A stretch of DNA of 64,000 nt from Primula veris. Lineage: Eukaryota > Streptophyta > Magnoliopsida > Ericales > Primulaceae. The position numbers were made by a program, and so were the translations under genes. This document shows, one piece after another, positions 62,601 to 64,000 of the stretch. The notes under the pieces are model-generated. The model saw nothing but the letters and a program-made list of their open reading frames with translations, did not search any database and was not told the DNA's origin. Numbering within the stretch: the stretch's first letter is position 1; each line of letters starts with the position of its first letter. The DNA lies in assembly GCA_963682055.1 (NCBI GenBank), contig OY821745.1:31183342-31247341 (forward strand), written 5' to 3'.

Positions 62601-62939
62601 TTATATGCAGTGACTTGGATCTACCCTCAAAATAAGTGCACACATTTACCTCTTTTTTTCTAAAAGTAGATTTCTTGTTTTTTAGTATTTTCCGGAAATA
62701 GTTTTTTTTTTTTTTTTTTTTTTTAGTATTAGTTCCTAGTCTTCCAAAATACCAGGTATGTGTATCTATATGCAACTTGATCTACAAATATATGGGTTTA
62801 AATCGTTAAAATATAAATTTTTAAAATTTGTTCTTATAGTTTAACCTTTGAATTATATGATTAATTTTTAAAAAATTCGATTTGAACAACTTAGATTATG
62901 AGTTATTTGTCGGTATCAATATTTTGAGACGAAACGAGT

Positions 62940-63330
62940 AAATCATTATCAAATTAGTACGTAGTGCCTCAAAGTATTTGAAGTTACGTTGTGAAAATAT
63001 CTTTTTTGTAGTTAAATCATTATCAAATTAGTACTCTTATTGCCTTGCATTTGAAGTTACATATAGTTTTAATTTATGAAAATACGGAATAGCTTTTTTA
63101 ATAGTTAAATTAAGGATAAAATTACTACTTATTGCCTCATAGTTGAAGTTACATTAAGGAAATAGCTTTTTTGTAGTTAAATCATTATCAATTAGTACTC
63201 TTATTGTCTCATATTTGAAGTTACGTATAGTTTTAATTTACGAAAATACGGAGTAGCTTTTTTTTTAGTAGTTCAATTTATTATCAAATTAGTATTAATT
63301 GCCTCATACTTGAAGTTACATATATTTTTT
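62940..63330. repeat. Tandem repeat of about 70-97-bp units
   Basis: Five diverged units beginning 'taaatcattatcaaattagtac' near 62940, 63013, 63105, 63178 and 63275. They share 'attgcctcatatttgaagtta' and, in the longer ones, 'tttaatttaygaaaatacgga' before 'agctttttt'. Confidence 0.7.
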
Positions 63331-64000
63331 GCTTAAGGATTTTGATGTTTTGGTTTTCTTTTCTTTTTTAATTTTATGTGAATTTCATCCTATTTCTTAA
63401 GTAGCACGGTTTTCGAATTATAACAATTATCATGTATGAAGGCATCCTATTTCTTGTATGGTCTTTTCGGTTGTAGCTTTCAAGCTCCGGTTTAACACCT
63501 ATTTTTCTATTTAAGTAAAACATCATTTTCTTGTGAGGCATCGGTGATCGGACTATAATTGTGATCTTTGAACCAAGTATAATAGGATCGTAATCGCGTT
63601 GCACAACCCACTTTTCTAAACTAAAACATGATTTAAGTTAAAAGCTTCTGAACTTCGCCCTTAGTTAGAATGTGAATTTAGAATAAAGTTATGCCAAAGG
63701 GGAAAATCGGTGCACTAAACTATTGCTACGTGAGAGATCTGGAAAGGGACGAGGTAAGTATAAGCCTCTTGCAAACATTCTTTTTCTGGCATTTTTTTAT
63801 ACAAGACTGTTGACACAAACATGTTAACTCCAGGTTATGTGACAGTTTAAAGTTTTTAACATAACAACAAACTTAATTGCTGATTAAACATGTTGAATTT
63901 TTAATATAAAAGGTTTATACGAGTGATGCAAATGTGCATGTAACGTTCAGTTATTGTTTCAAGTTCAGTAGTACTCCAATCAAAAAGGTTACACAGCCTT
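63331..64000. other. Intergenic to window end
   Basis: No gene could be supported; the 76-codon frame at 63604-63374 has no recognisable motif. Confidence 0.4.

Noticed and set aside
1..64000. Functional gene cluster or defence island
   Set aside because: The five genes belong to unrelated pathways and have ordinary plant gene spacing; nothing suggests a joint system.

Overview
This window is nuclear DNA from a flowering plant, most likely a eudicot. Intron-rich genes with GT-AG introns encode plant-type proteins (COR413, a WAK-like kinase with a GUB_WAK ectodomain, a JINGUBANG-type WD40 protein, and the plant form of BTAF1/MOT1). They sit in very AT-rich DNA full of miniature transposons, microsatellites and minisatellites. 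The species cannot be named from the sequence alone. No CRISPR array, bacterial operon, tRNA gene or rRNA gene was found; the only rRNA-like sequence is a 5S-derived piece inside a retrotransposon LTR.

Layout. Positions 1-12,889 hold no gene I can support. They carry transposon debris: a solo LTR of Cassandra type (5737-6016) with a perfect 5-bp target duplication, a foldback-like element (about 7655-8695), a diverged direct-repeat pair, and a hAT-type element with tRNA-like Pol III boxes (11968-12391). A four-exon COR413 plasma-membrane gene is at 14284-12890 (-) and a small intronless Cys-rich protein gene at 16197-15985 (-). Positions 16.7-21.6 kb are again intergenic, with a second foldback-like element. 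A four-exon WAK-like receptor kinase gene is at 25539-21595 (-). A divergent, intronless JINGUBANG-like WD40 gene is at 27892-29220 (+).

From 62.4 kb down to 31.2 kb, nearly half the window, is one gene on the minus strand: BTAF1/MOT1 (RGD3 in Arabidopsis), the SNF2-family ATPase that removes TATA-binding protein from DNA. I rebuilt 29 coding exons that join in frame into 2,051 codons, plus a probable untranslated first exon. Its introns hold most of the bulk and many transposons: a complete-looking TRIM with both LTRs, PBS and PPT; Stowaway, Tourist and hAT MITEs; a long-TIR element; several elements sharing a 'gggtaaa...tgcaaataacccc' terminus; and a possible Helitron 5' end.

The most interesting structures concern introns. 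(1) The last WAKL intron is bounded by a perfect 8-bp duplication that supplies both splice sites and directly abuts a hAT-like terminus, as expected if a DNA transposon created the intron. (2) BTAF1 intron 18 ends in a 24-bp imperfect copy of the preceding exon's end. (3) The BTAF1 5'UTR intron is a tandem array of about 190-216 bp units, most of which repeat the 5' splice-site sequence of the first exon. The genes are unrelated in function (cold/membrane, cell-wall signalling, pollen-type WD40, general transcription) and show no sign of acting as a cluster.
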